From NCBI GenBank assembly GCA_022841705.1, contig JALHQZ010000001.1:496001-560000 (forward strand): a stretch of 64,000 bases of DNA. Reading direction: 5' to 3'. Origin of the DNA: Pirellulales bacterium (GTDB lineage: Bacteria; Planctomycetota; Planctomycetia; Pirellulales; Lacipirellulaceae). Numbering within the stretch: position 1 is the stretch's first letter; the number at the start of each line of letters is the position of its first letter. Shown here piece by piece: positions 27,050 to 37,700 of the stretch. Below the pieces are notes generated by a model that was not told the origin of the DNA, did no database searches, and saw only the letters and a list, made by a program, of their open reading frames with translations. The translations under genes were made by a program, and so were the position numbers.

Positions 27050-27856
27050 ATGTCAGCTGATTTTCTGCAACTCGCCGGCAAGACGATCCTCGTGACGGGG
27101 GTCGCCAATAAGAAGAGCGTCGCGTGGCACGTTGCGCAGGTGCTCACCGAAGCCGGGGCTAACGTGCTCTACGCGGTGCGGAGCGAGAAGCGGCGCGAGG
27201 AAGTGCGGAAGCTGGTGGGTGAAGGGCCGGAGATTTTTGTGTGCGATGTCGAGCAACAGGACCAGATCGACGCGCTTGGCGCCGTGATCGCCATGCGGGG
27301 TGAGAAGCTGGCCGGGCTGGTGCATTCAATCGCCTTCGCCGACTACGCCGATGGGATGAAGCCGTTCCACGAAACGACCCGGCGGGCGTTTCTGCGGGCG
27401 GTGGATATTTCGTGCTTTTCACTGACGGCGCTCGCCAATGCCCTGAAGGATTCGCTGGCCGAGGACGCCTCGGTGGTGACAATCTCGATTTCCACCACCA
27501 CCATGGCCAGCGAAAACTACGGCTACATGGCCCCGATTAAGGCGGCCCTCGATTCGTCGCTGGCGTTCCTGGCCAAAAGTTTCAGCCGGTTTTCGCAGGT
27601 TCGGTTCAACGCCGTCGCCCCGGGACTGCTGAAAACCTCGGCCTCGGCGGGGATTCCCAACTACGTCGAGAGCTACCTGTTTGCAGAACAAGCCACGTTG
27701 CGGCATTCGGCCGTCCGGACCGAGGAGGTCGCCGCTACGGCCGCGTTCCTGCTGAGCCCTCGGTCGGCCGGGATCAACGCCCAGAAAATCGTGGTTGATG
27801 CGGGAATGGGGACCAACTACTTCGACGAGCAAATTCTGGGCGGATTTCAGAAATGA
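27050..27856 (+). CDS. FabI-like enoyl-ACP reductase family SDR
   Basis: This 268-residue short-chain dehydrogenase has FabI features: [18 protein letters not shown] (the FabI form of the nucleotide-binding loop), [10 protein letters not shown], and LVHSIAFAD matching the FVHSIGFAP strand. Y157 and K164 ([13 protein letters not shown]) match E. coli Y156/K163. The second FabI tyrosine (Y146) is Ile147 here (VTISIST against LTLSYLG), which is unusual for a true enoyl reductase. It may reduce or oxidise a different acyl intermediate. The ATG at 27050 begins [17 protein letters not shown]; a TTG nine bases upstream is less likely. Its position after the FabZ-like gene suggests a shared pathway. 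Confidence 0.85.
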   Translation: MSADFLQLAGKTILVTGVANKKSVAWHVAQVLTEAGANVLYAVRSEKRREEVRKLVGEGPEIFVCDVEQQDQIDALGAVIAMRGEKLAGLVHSIAFADYADGMKPFHETTRRAFLRAVDISCFSLTALANALKDSLAEDASVVTISISTTTMASENYGYMAPIKAALDSSLAFLAKSFSRFSQVRFNAVAPGLLKTSASAGIPNYVESYLFAEQATLRHSAVRTEEVAATAAFLLSPRSAGINAQKIVVDAGMGTNYFDEQILGGFQK

Positions 27857-28125
27857 TCGCGCCGCGAACGAGCGGGTTTTTGAGGGTCAGGTCAAACCAC
27901 TGGCCCAAAGTTTCTTGGCCTTTATCGCTTCGAGGACCCGCCTCCGACGGGCATCCTGGAGGTTCAGGAAGGTTCAAAGCAACCTGATATCCTTATCGCT
28001 TCGTATGGCACTTTAGTGATAAATTTCACTTTTGGGGGGTCGCCGAAAAGCAGGGATCTGGCGCATAATAGCCGCTCGGTTTCAGGTCCTCGCTCGCTCA
28101 TGGGTCTCTTTCAGGAGTGTGCTGC

Positions 28126-30123
28126 GTGTCGGCTCGATCTACATTACTGGCGGCGCTGGAAGCCGAACGACCGCTGCAGGTAGTCGGCGTGGTGAGCGCC
28201 TACGCTGCGATTCTGGCGGAGCGAGCGGGCTTTCGGGCGCTCTATCTGTCCGGGGCGGGGGTCGCGAATTCCTCGTTCGGTCTGCCCGACTTGGGGGTCA
28301 CCAATCTGAACGATGTGGCCGAAGAGACCCGCCGTATTACTGCCTCCACGGCGCTGCCGCTGCTGGTGGACGCGGACACCGGCTTTGGCGCCGCGCTCGG
28401 CATCGCCCGGACAGTGCGGGAGCTTTCGCGGGCCGGGGCCGCGGGTATTCATTTAGAAGATCAAGTCGCGGCGAAGCGCTGCGGGCATCGGCCCGGCAAG
28501 GAGCTTGTCGATTCGGCCGAAATGGTTGATCGCCTCAAGGCGGCGGTCGATGCTCGGCATGACGAATCATTCGTCATCATGGCCCGGACGGATGCCCATG
28601 CCGTTGAAGGACTGAGCTCCGCGATCGACCGCGCCGGAGCCTATGTCGCCGCCGGCGCGGATATGATTTTCGCGGAAGCACTCACCACGCTCGAAGAGTA
28701 TCGGCAGTTCACCACCGCGATCAATGTCCCGGTCCTCGCAAATATCACGGAGTTCGGCCGCACGCCACTGTTCACCCGTGAAGAGCTGGCCTCCGCTGGC
28801 GTGCATCTGGTGCTCTATCCGCTCTCGGCTTTTCGCGCGATGAGCCGCTCTGCGGAGCACGTCTACGCCGCCATCCGCAGCGCTGGCTCCCAGCGTGACG
28901 TGATCGAGCGAATGCAGACGCGCGAAGAGTTGTATCAGGTGCTCAACTACTATGCCCACGAAGGCGGCGGCAGCGCTCCAACCCTCGTCGCGCCGAAATC
29001 GCCATCACCGGCAACTGCGGGGGGCTTGCGCGGCGTCGCCGCTGGGACCACAGCAATTTGCACCGTCGGCGCCCACGGCGATAGCTTGCGCTACCGGGGT
29101 TACAATGTCGATGAGCTTGCCGCTGATGCGACTTTTGAAGAAGTCGCGTATCTGCTGCTTCATGGCGAGTTACCCAACGCCACGCAGCTCCGCGAATTCA
29201 CCGCTCGCTTGCGACGTAGCCAACCGCTTCCGGCTGCGCTTTGCTCCCTTCTGGAATCGATCTCCGCGAGCGCCGCCCCCATGGACGTGCTCCGGACCGG
29301 TTGCTCGCTGCTGGGCGCGCTCGAACCTGAACCGGAAGCCAATGGCGCCTTCGCGGCGTGTGAGCGATTGCTCGGAGCGCTGCCGTCGATGCTCGGATAT
29401 TGGTGGAACTTCGTGACGAAGGGCAAGCGCATTGAACTACACACCCAAAGCGATTCAACGGCTGGCCATCTGCTCGAGCTGATCACGGGTCGCAAACCGA
29501 CACCGGAGCAAGAGGCTTTCATGAATGCCTCGCTCATCCTGTACGCCGAGCACGAATTCAACGCTTCCACCTTCACGGCTCGTGTGATCGCCGCGACGCT
29601 TTCGGATACTTACTCTGCGGTTGCGGGCGCGATTGGGGCCCTGCGTGGCCCGTTGCACGGCGGCGCCAATGAAGCGGCAATGGAATTGATTGAATCCTAC
29701 GATTCACCGGACGCCGCAATCGCGGGAGTGAAACAAAAGCTCACCCGCAAAGAAAAAATCATGGGCTTTGGCCACGCCGTTTACAAACAGCGCGACCCGC
29801 GCAGTGATGTTTACTTCGAGTGGTCGCAGCGGCTCGCCAAGACCGCTGAGCAGCAGCGTAAACTTAAAATTGCCCAGATCATTGACGGCGTGATGAAGGC
29901 CGAGAAGAACCTCTTTCCCAACGCCGATTTTTACTGCGCAACCGCCTACAACTTCACCGGCATCCCCACCCCGCTGTTCACGCCAATCTTCGCCGTCGCC
30001 CGCACGGCCGGGTGGTGTGCGCATATCGCCGAGCAGCGGGCCAACAATAAACTCATTCGCCCCACGGCCGAATACATCGGCCCCGCTCACCGCCCGTTCA
30101 TTCCAATCGCTCAGCGAACCTAA
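28126..30123 (+). CDS. Fused methylisocitrate lyase-2-methylcitrate synthase (PrpB-PrpC)
   Basis: This is one 665-residue polypeptide with two complete enzymes of the methylcitrate cycle, which oxidises propionyl-CoA to pyruvate. Residues 1 to about 285 are a PEP mutase/isocitrate lyase-fold lyase: DADTGFG for metal binding and C119 in the KRCGH signature. After an Ala/Pro-rich linker, residues about 300-665 are a citrate-synthase-fold enzyme with [13 protein letters not shown] (typical of PrpC), H511 in [11 protein letters not shown]550 in [14 protein letters not shown] and D601 in NADFYCA. The GTG at 28126 has AGGAG eight bases upstream. prpD follows after six bases, so the two are surely one operon. 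The two enzymes are usually separate genes. Confidence 0.9.
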   Translation: MSARSTLLAALEAERPLQVVGVVSAYAAILAERAGFRALYLSGAGVANSSFGLPDLGVTNLNDVAEETRRITASTALPLLVDADTGFGAALGIARTVRELSRAGAAGIHLEDQVAAKRCGHRPGKELVDSAEMVDRLKAAVDARHDESFVIMARTDAHAVEGLSSAIDRAGAYVAAGADMIFAEALTTLEEYRQFTTAINVPVLANITEFGRTPLFTREELASAGVHLVLYPLSAFRAMSRSAEHVYAAIRSAGSQRDVIERMQTREELYQVLNYYAHEGGGSAPTLVAPKSPSPATAGGLRGVAAGTTAICTVGAHGDSLRYRGYNVDELAADATFEEVAYLLLHGELPNATQLREFTARLRRSQPLPAALCSLLESISASAAPMDVLRTGCSLLGALEPEPEANGAFAACERLLGALPSMLGYWWNFVTKGKRIELHTQSDSTAGHLLELITGRKPTPEQEAFMNASLILYAEHEFNASTFTARVIAATLSDTYSAVAGAIGALRGPLHGGANEAAMELIESYDSPDAAIAGVKQKLTRKEKIMGFGHAVYKQRDPRSDVYFEWSQRLAKTAEQQRKLKIAQIIDGVMKAEKNLFPNADFYCATAYNFTGIPTPLFTPIFAVARTAGWCAHIAEQRANNKLIRPTAEYIGPAHRPFIPIAQRT

Positions 30124-30129
30124 CTCTCT

Positions 30130-31581
30130 ATGTCTGCCTACGACGCGAAATCAACCGTTCGCCCGCCGCTTGATCCGCTGCTTGCGGAGCTAGTCGCCTA
30201 CACGCTTACCGCAGCAGCCCCCACGCCGCTGGCGCGGGAGACAGCGCGCTATTGCCTGCTCGATTCGCTGGCGTGCATGTTTCAGGCGCTCAATTACCCC
30301 GCGTGTCGCCGTGTGCTGGGGCCCGTTGTGCCGGGCGCCACGCTCGCCGGTGGCGCCCGCGTGCCGGGGTGCGAGTGGGAACTCGATCCCGTGATCGCTG
30401 CCTTCAACATCGGCGCCCTGGTACGATGGCTCGATTTCAACGATACCTGGCTCGCCGCCGAATGGGGGCATCCGTCGGACAATCTGGGCGCCATTCTGGC
30501 GGTAGCGGATTATGAAAGCCGCCGCCGCATCGCGCGGGGCGAACCAAGCCTGACGATGGCTGCTGTGCTCGACGCGATGATCGCCGCCCACGAAATCCAA
30601 GGCGTGCTGGCGCTCGAAAACAGCTTTAATCGCGTGGGGCTCGACCACGTGCTGCTCGTGCGGATTGCTTCGACCGCCGTCGCCACGCGGCTCTTGGGGG
30701 GCGATCGCGAGCAGCTTGCCTCAGCTCTTTCAAATGCTTGGATCGATGGGGGCGCACTCCGCACGTATCGTCACGCGCCAAACACCGGCTCGCGCAAAAG
30801 TTGGGCTGCGGGTGACGCCACGAGCCGCGCCGTGCGTCTCGCGCTCCTGGCGATGACTGGCGAAATGGGCTATCCGTCGGCCCTCAGCGCGCCGCGCTGG
30901 GGATTTTCGGATGTGCTCTTCAAGGGTAAGCCGCTCAATCTTGCGCGGCCACTTGGCAGTTACGTGATGGAGAATGTGCTGTTCAAAGTGAGCTACCCTG
31001 CCGAGTTCCATGCTCAAACCGCCGTGGAGGCGGCGATGACGCTGCATCCAGTGGTCCGTAATCGGCTTGATGAGATCAGCGAGATTCTCATTGAAACACA
31101 AGAACCCGCCGTGCGAATCATCGACAAGACCGGTCCGCTCCATAACCCCGCGGATCGCGACCACTGTTTGCAGTACATGATTGTCGTGCCGCTGGTGTTT
31201 GGCCGCTTGGTGGCGACCGACTACGACGCCGATATTGCCGCCGACCCGCGCCTCGATCAACTGCGCAGCAAGATGGTGGTGCGCGAAAATCCTGAGTTCA
31301 CCCGTGACTATTACGACCCCGACAAACGGTTCATCGGCAATGCGATTCAGATTGTGTTCAACGATGGTACGCGCACCGAACAAGTGCGGGTCGATTACCC
31401 CATCGGCCATCGCCTTCGTCGCAAGGAAGCTTTCCCCCTGATCGAGGCGAAGTTTACGGAGAGCGTGGCGCCCAAGTTGCCTTCTACCCAGTTCGCCCAG
31501 CTCTTCAAGTGCAGCGGCAATCTTGAGCGCCTCGATTCGACTTCCGTTGCGGAGTGGATGTCGCTGGTCAGTGGGGCGTGA
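30130..31581 (+). CDS. prpD: 2-methylcitrate dehydratase (MmgE/PrpD family)
   Basis: This 483-residue MmgE/PrpD-family protein converts 2-methylcitrate to 2-methyl-cis-aconitate. Family blocks include ARETARYCLLDSLACMF near the N-terminus, VRWLDFNDTWLAAEWGHPSDNLG (the WxDxND...GHPSDxxG active-site region) and YPAEFHAQTAVEAAM. Length fits the family. It starts six bases after the PrpB-PrpC fusion and completes the methylcitrate cycle apart from an aconitase-type hydratase. It ends 126 bases before the PKS gene on the same strand, so read-through into the PKS is possible. Confidence 0.92.
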   Translation: MSAYDAKSTVRPPLDPLLAELVAYTLTAAAPTPLARETARYCLLDSLACMFQALNYPACRRVLGPVVPGATLAGGARVPGCEWELDPVIAAFNIGALVRWLDFNDTWLAAEWGHPSDNLGAILAVADYESRRRIARGEPSLTMAAVLDAMIAAHEIQGVLALENSFNRVGLDHVLLVRIASTAVATRLLGGDREQLASALSNAWIDGGALRTYRHAPNTGSRKSWAAGDATSRAVRLALLAMTGEMGYPSALSAPRWGFSDVLFKGKPLNLARPLGSYVMENVLFKVSYPAEFHAQTAVEAAMTLHPVVRNRLDEISEILIETQEPAVRIIDKTGPLHNPADRDHCLQYMIVVPLVFGRLVATDYDADIAADPRLDQLRSKMVVRENPEFTRDYYDPDKRFIGNAIQIVFNDGTRTEQVRVDYPIGHRLRRKEAFPLIEAKFTESVAPKLPSTQFAQLFKCSGNLERLDSTSVAEWMSLVSGA

Positions 31582-31707
31582 GAATCGCGTCACTGTGAGC
31601 TGCGGATTTCTCCGCTATCTTGAATTCGACGTGGCTTTCAGCGTATGCTGTGGGGTCCGACGGATCGCGTCCCCGAACCGCTGCTCGCTCGAAAACAGTC
31701 GCCAGTT

Positions 31708-34700
31708 ATGTCCGATCTCGCCACGCGCCTGGCCAACCTCAGCCCCGCCCAGCGGGCCCTGTTGGAGCAACGCCTCGCGCAGAAGAAACCGACCGCGGAA
31801 CCGATCGCCATCATTGGCATGTCGTGCCGGTTCGCCGGCGCGCCGAGTCTCGCCGCGTATTGGGAATTGATCCGTGATGGCCGCGAAGGGGTGGGTGAAG
31901 TCACGCCTGATCGCTGGGACATTAACGAACTGTATGATCCTACCGGCACGCAGCCCGGCAAAATGTCGACTCGCCGCGCAGGGCTCGTGGAGAACATCGA
32001 CAAGTTCGATCCTGTGTTCTTTGGCATCACACCGCGCGAAGCGGCCCGAATGGACCCCCAGCAGCGCTTGCTGCTGGAAGTTGCTTGGGAAGCGCTGGAG
32101 CATGGCGGTTGGCCCGCCGATCGAGCGGCGGGTTCCAACACCGGCGTCTTTGTGGGCATCGGCGGCGCCGACTATGCGAAGGTTCCGGTTAGTGATTTCG
32201 ATTATTACGAGAAGATCGACGCCCATATGGGCACTGGCAATGCGCTTTCGATTGCGTCGAATCGCATCTCCTACATTTTTGATTTTCATGGCCCCAGCGC
32301 CTCGGTCGATACCGCGTGCAGCAGTTCGTCGCTTGCGATTCACTTGGCAGTGGAAAGTTTGCGGCGCGGCGAATGCACCGCCGCGCTCGCCGGCGGCGTG
32401 AACGCCATCATCACGCCAGAAACGACCATCGCGTTTAGCAAAGCGCACATGCTCTCACCCGATGGCCGCTGCAAACCGTTCGACGCCAGCGCAAACGGCT
32501 ACGTCCGGGGCGAAGGGTGCGCGCTGGTGCTGCTCAAGAAACTGAGCGATGCCGAACGCGATGGCGATCCAATTCTCGGCGTGCTGCGCGCAACAAGCGT
32601 CAATCAAGATGGCCGCACGAGTGGAATCAGTGCGCCGAACGGCGAATCGCAGAAGAAGTGCATCCAGGCGGCGCTCGACCAGGCAGGGCTTAATCCCGCA
32701 GATATCGACTACATCGAAGCGCACGGCACGGGCACGCCGCTGGGCGATCCGATCGAGATGGGCGCGCTGGCGAGCATCTTCAAGCGCACTGCGCCTACCG
32801 AACCACCAGTGCTGGTGACGAGCGCCAAAGCGAATATCGGCCACACCGAAACGGTGAGCGGCGTGGCGGGACTCATCAAGGTGCTGCTGCTCATGCAGCA
32901 CGAACAAACGCCGCCGCAACTGCACTTTCGCGAGCTTAACCCACATATTCAGCTTGTCGGCTCACGCATCACGATTCCCACGAAGTCCACTCCGTGGCCC
33001 GCCTCAAAACGGCGCCGGCTTGCGGGGGTCAGCTCGTTCGGCTTCGGTGGCACTAACACGCATCTCATCGTTGAAGCCCCACCGAATGCCACCGTGGTCG
33101 CGGAAGCACACGAGCGCAACGGGCATGCTCAGAAAACCGAGGCAGGCGTTAAGCCGACGCTCCTTAAAATTGCCGGCAAAACGCCTCTGGCGGTTGAACG
33201 CCAAGCTGCCGACTTCGCCGCGATGCTCGCTGACGATAGCGTCCGACTCCGTGACGTTGCGTTCAGCGCGAATACGGGCCGGAATGATTTCAACAATCGC
33301 GCGGTGGTGATTGGCGGCAGCCGTACGGAACTTATCGAACGCCTCCAGGCTGCCGGTGAAGGCAAAACAACCGCTGGAATTGTGCGCGGTCAAGTGCAAG
33401 GACTCAAACGCCCCAAAGCGGCGCTGCTGTTCACTGGCCAAGGCGCGCAAGCCGTCGGCATGGGGCGCGAACTTTTCGACACGGAGCCCGATTTCCGCGC
33501 TGTCCTCGACCAGTGCGATGAGGCGCTCCGCGAAGCGGTCGGCGAATCACTGCTCGACGTGCTTTATCCTTCGCGCGCTGAAACGAGTCGCATCAACGAG
33601 ACCGCATTCACCCAGCCCGCGCTGTTCGCGATTGAGTATGCTGTCGCGTCGCTATGGCTCAAATGGGGCGTGCGACCTGAAGCGCTATTGGGACACAGTA
33701 TTGGCGAGTACGCGGCCGCGGCGATTGCCGGAGTGATGTCGCTCTCCGATGCCCTGCGCCTCGTCGCCGAGCGTGGCCGTCTGATGCAGCAGGTCACGCA
33801 GCACGGCTCGATGGCAGTGCTGTTCGCCGGGGAAGCCGAAGTGCGACCACTTTTAGCCGGTTGCGAAACGCAAGTTTCCATCGCCGCGCTCAACGGCCCC
33901 CAAAATACCGTCATCAGCGGTGATAGCGCGGTGGTTGCCGAAATCGTCGCCAAGTTCCAGCAATCGGGCGGCGGTGTGCAGCCGCTCACGGTTTCCCATG
34001 CTTTCCATTCGCCGCACATGGACGAAGCGCTCGCGGCCTTCGAAGAGTTCGCAGCGACGATTGCCTATTCGGCGCCGCGGATTCCAATCGTCTCAAATCT
34101 CACGGGCGAACTGATTACCACGGCGCCCACCGCGCGTTATTGGCGAGACCATCTGCGCGGCGCCGTGCGGTTTGCCGATGGCATGACGCGGCTGGTCGAA
34201 CTAGGGATTACACAGTTTATTGAGGTGGGACCGACGGCAAGTTTACTCGGCATGGGTCGCCGCTGCCTGCCCGATTACCAGGCGGCTTGGCTGCCGTCGC
34301 TTCGCGCAGGTCAAAGCGATTGGAAGGTGCTGAGCGAAAGCATCGCCAACTACTACGTTGGCGGCGGTACGTTTGACTGGCGCGCGTGGAGCGGACCCGT
34401 CTCCTCGGAGAATGGGACCCGGCGGGTACTGCTGCCGTCCTACCCTTTCGACCGCGCTCGGCATTGGTATGACAGTTCGTCTGCCGGCCGTCGTCTTGTG
34501 AAGGGCTCGAGCAAAGATCATCCGCTGTTGGGCGCCAAGCTGCCGATTGTCGGGGCGAGCGATCTGTTCGAAGCTACGCTCAGCGCGAACTCGCCGGCCT
34601 ACCTCACCGATCATCAAGTACAAGGCTCCGTCGTGGCCCCGGGCGCCGCGTTTGTCGAGCAAGCCCTCGCCGCGGCGACCGCCGAATTTGGCGCCGGGCA

Positions 34701-37700
34701 GCATTCTGTTGAGCAGCTTCAAGTTCAGCAAGCACTGTTCCTGGGTCCTGATCCGCGCCGCGTGCAGATGGCGATCGCCCCTGAAGCCAGTGGTGGCCGA
34801 ACGTTTGAAACGTATAGTGCGCCGATCGATGTTGATGGCGCGCCAAAGTGGCTGCTGCACGCCGCGGGGACGCTCAAGAAATCAACCGCTGATGCGCCGG
34901 CGCCGATTGATCTGGCCGCCATCCGCGCCACCTGCCACGACCCCAAGACCAAAACCGAGTTCTACGATATCATCGCCGCTCGCGGCCTAAAGTACGGTCC
35001 CCAGTTCCAAGTGCTGGCCGAAGTCGATCGCTCCCCAAGCGAAGCGGTAACGCGGCTTGACCCGAGCGCCGCTGTCCGCGCTGAACTCGGCCGATACCAT
35101 TTACATCCCGTACTCGGCGATGCATGTTTGCAAACCATCGCCTGTACGGCCCCGCTGGAACGCGATGGTTCGTACAGCCCGTCCACTTACATGCCGGTTC
35201 ATTTTGGTAGCGTCCGCGTGCTAGGTTCGCTCGCCGAAGTCACCGGAGCAATTTACTGCTACGCGGTGCGGTGCTCACCCGATCAAGGTCCAAGCCCCGA
35301 GCATTACACAAGCGACGCGTTCCTTGTCGATGAAACCGGCGCTGTACTAGCGGAAATGCGCGGCGTGCGGGTGCAGCGCGTCGGCCGAGCGGCAGACGGC
35401 GCCGCCGAGCGCCATGCAACCGATTGGCTGTACCGAATTGCGTGGCGCAATTCCCCCTTGCCGGTGTTTGCAGGGGACCAGAATCTCGCCGGTTTGTGGC
35501 TGGTCTTCGCCGACAATTCGAGCACGAGTGCGGAGCTTCTGACGGAGCTGGAGCGTCGCCAAGCGCGCTGCCTGGTAGTTCGAGCGGGTGAAGAGTTCCG
35601 GATGGTCGCTGGCGATTCACCGCACACGCAGTTCGAGATTAACCCGCGCGATGAAGCGCACTACGCCAAACTGTTAGAGATCGCTGCCGCTAATCCTGCG
35701 GCGAAACTTGCGGGAATCGTTTCGCTTTGGTCGCTTGGTGCTTCGGATGCTGGCAGCGCTAACAGCTGCGTTGGTAGTGCGCTGCTGCTCACAAAACAAG
35801 CGGCACGGCGTTCGCTAAAGACTTCGGCGGGGATGTGGTTTGTTTCGCGACAATCGCTCAGCGTCACCGCTGACGAAGTCCTCAGTGCAAACGCGGCGGC
35901 AGCCAGCGCTATCGTGGGACTCGCGCGCGTCGTGCAGAATGAGGCGCCGGATCTTTCGGTCCGTACGCTCGATTTGGATGCCGAGTCAAAAGCCGAGACG
36001 ATCGTCCACGAACTCCTGGCGGCAGTGCATCAGCAGCAGGCCGACCTGGAAATTGCCTACCGCCACGGCGAGCGATCGATCGCGCGGCTTGAAGCGGATC
36101 GCGCGCTGGCCGAGGCGCTCGGCGCCGCCAATTCGGGCCGTTGTGAAACGCCGCGCAACTCGCCCTTCCAACTGCGGATCACAAAGCCCGGTTCGTTCGA
36201 CGCGCTACGGTATCAACCCGTTGAGCGAAAGTCTCCGGCCGCGGGGCAAGTCGAATTCGCCGTCCACGCCGCCGGGCTCAACTTTAGCGATGTGCTCAAG
36301 GCGCTTGGACTGTACCCCGGCATCAAGGACGAAATCGTTCCGCTGGGGATTGAAGCCTCCGGCGTGGTGACCGCGATCGGTCCGGGTGTCACGCGGTTTA
36401 AGGTTGGTGACGAAGTAATGGGCGTGGCGCCTTACGCTTTCGGTTCGCACGCGACCAGCGCAGACTACGCGCTCGTTAAGAAACCCCGGAACGTTTCGCA
36501 CGCCGAAGCCTGCACGATTCCAATCACTTTTCTAACGGCTTACTACGCGCTCGTGAATCTCGCGCGGCTGCAACCGGGAGAGCGAGTGCTCATCCACGCC
36601 GGCGCCGGTGGCGTGGGGTTGGCCGCGATTCAAATCGCCAAACTCATCGGGGCCGAGATCTTTGCCACCGCGGGTAGTGACGATAAGCGGAAGCTTCTGC
36701 GTGACCTCGGCGTGCAGCATGTTTTCAGTTCGCGTGACACGGCGTTCGCCGAGCAGATTCGCGAAGTCACGAATCGTGAAGGCGTCGATGTGGTGCTCAA
36801 TTCGCTGCCGGGAGAAGCAATTACTGCGAGCATCGGCGTGCTGCGCGCGTATGGCCGATTCCTCGAAATTGGCAAGATCGACATCTACCAAAATCGCATG
36901 ATCGGATTGTTGCCCTTCCAAGACAACCTTTCGTACTTCGCAATCGACCTCGACCGCATGTTGCGGCAGCGTCCGCAGGAAGTGGAACAGCTTTTCGCCG
37001 ACGTGATGGCGCGCTTCACCGCCGGGGACTACCAACCGCTGCCGCTGACGGAGTTCACGGCTGAAGAGACAATTGGCGCGTTCCGCTACATGTCGCAGCG
37101 AAAGAATGTCGGCAAGGTGGTGGTCTCATTGGCGGAAAAAAAACGCAACGATGTGACCGCCAACGCATCGCCGATTCACAAGCAAGGTTCGTATCTCATC
37201 ACGGGCGGCCTCGGAGCACTCGGGCTTAAACTTGCCGCATGGCTTGCGAAGCAAGGCGCTGGCGGTTTGGTGCTCATGGGGCGGCGGGCGCCGAACGACG
37301 CGCAGTGCGCTGCGATTCGTGAGTTTGAAGCTGCGGGGGCCAGGGTGCATTGCTTGCAGGCGGACGCCGCTCAGTCGCAAGCGTTACAGGAAGCGCTCAA
37401 ATTACTCCCGAAAGAACTGCCGCCAATTCGCGGGGTTTTTCATGCGGCGGGGGTTTTGGATGACGGCCTTTTGGTGGAGATGTCGCTCGACCGGCTCGAG
37501 AGAACATGGCAACCGAAACTTGCGGGGGCGATGAGCTTGCACACCGCGCTTGTCGATCAACCGCTTGATTTTTTCGTGCTGTTTTCTTCGGTAGCCACCG
37601 TCCTTGGTTCACCGGGGCAAGCGAATTATTCGGCGAGCAACGGCGCGCTCGACGGCTTCGCCGCGTGGCGGCGCGGGCAAGGTTTGCCAGCGACAACCAT

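Noticed and set aside
27774..27977. A 67-codon minus-strand open frame after the FabI-like gene
   Set aside because: It overlaps the FabI-like 3' end, has no ribosome-binding site and shows no motif.
28552..31593. Long minus-strand open frames opposite the PrpB-PrpC and PrpD genes
   Set aside because: Antisense shadows of well-recognised enzymes in GC-rich DNA, with no family motifs of their own.
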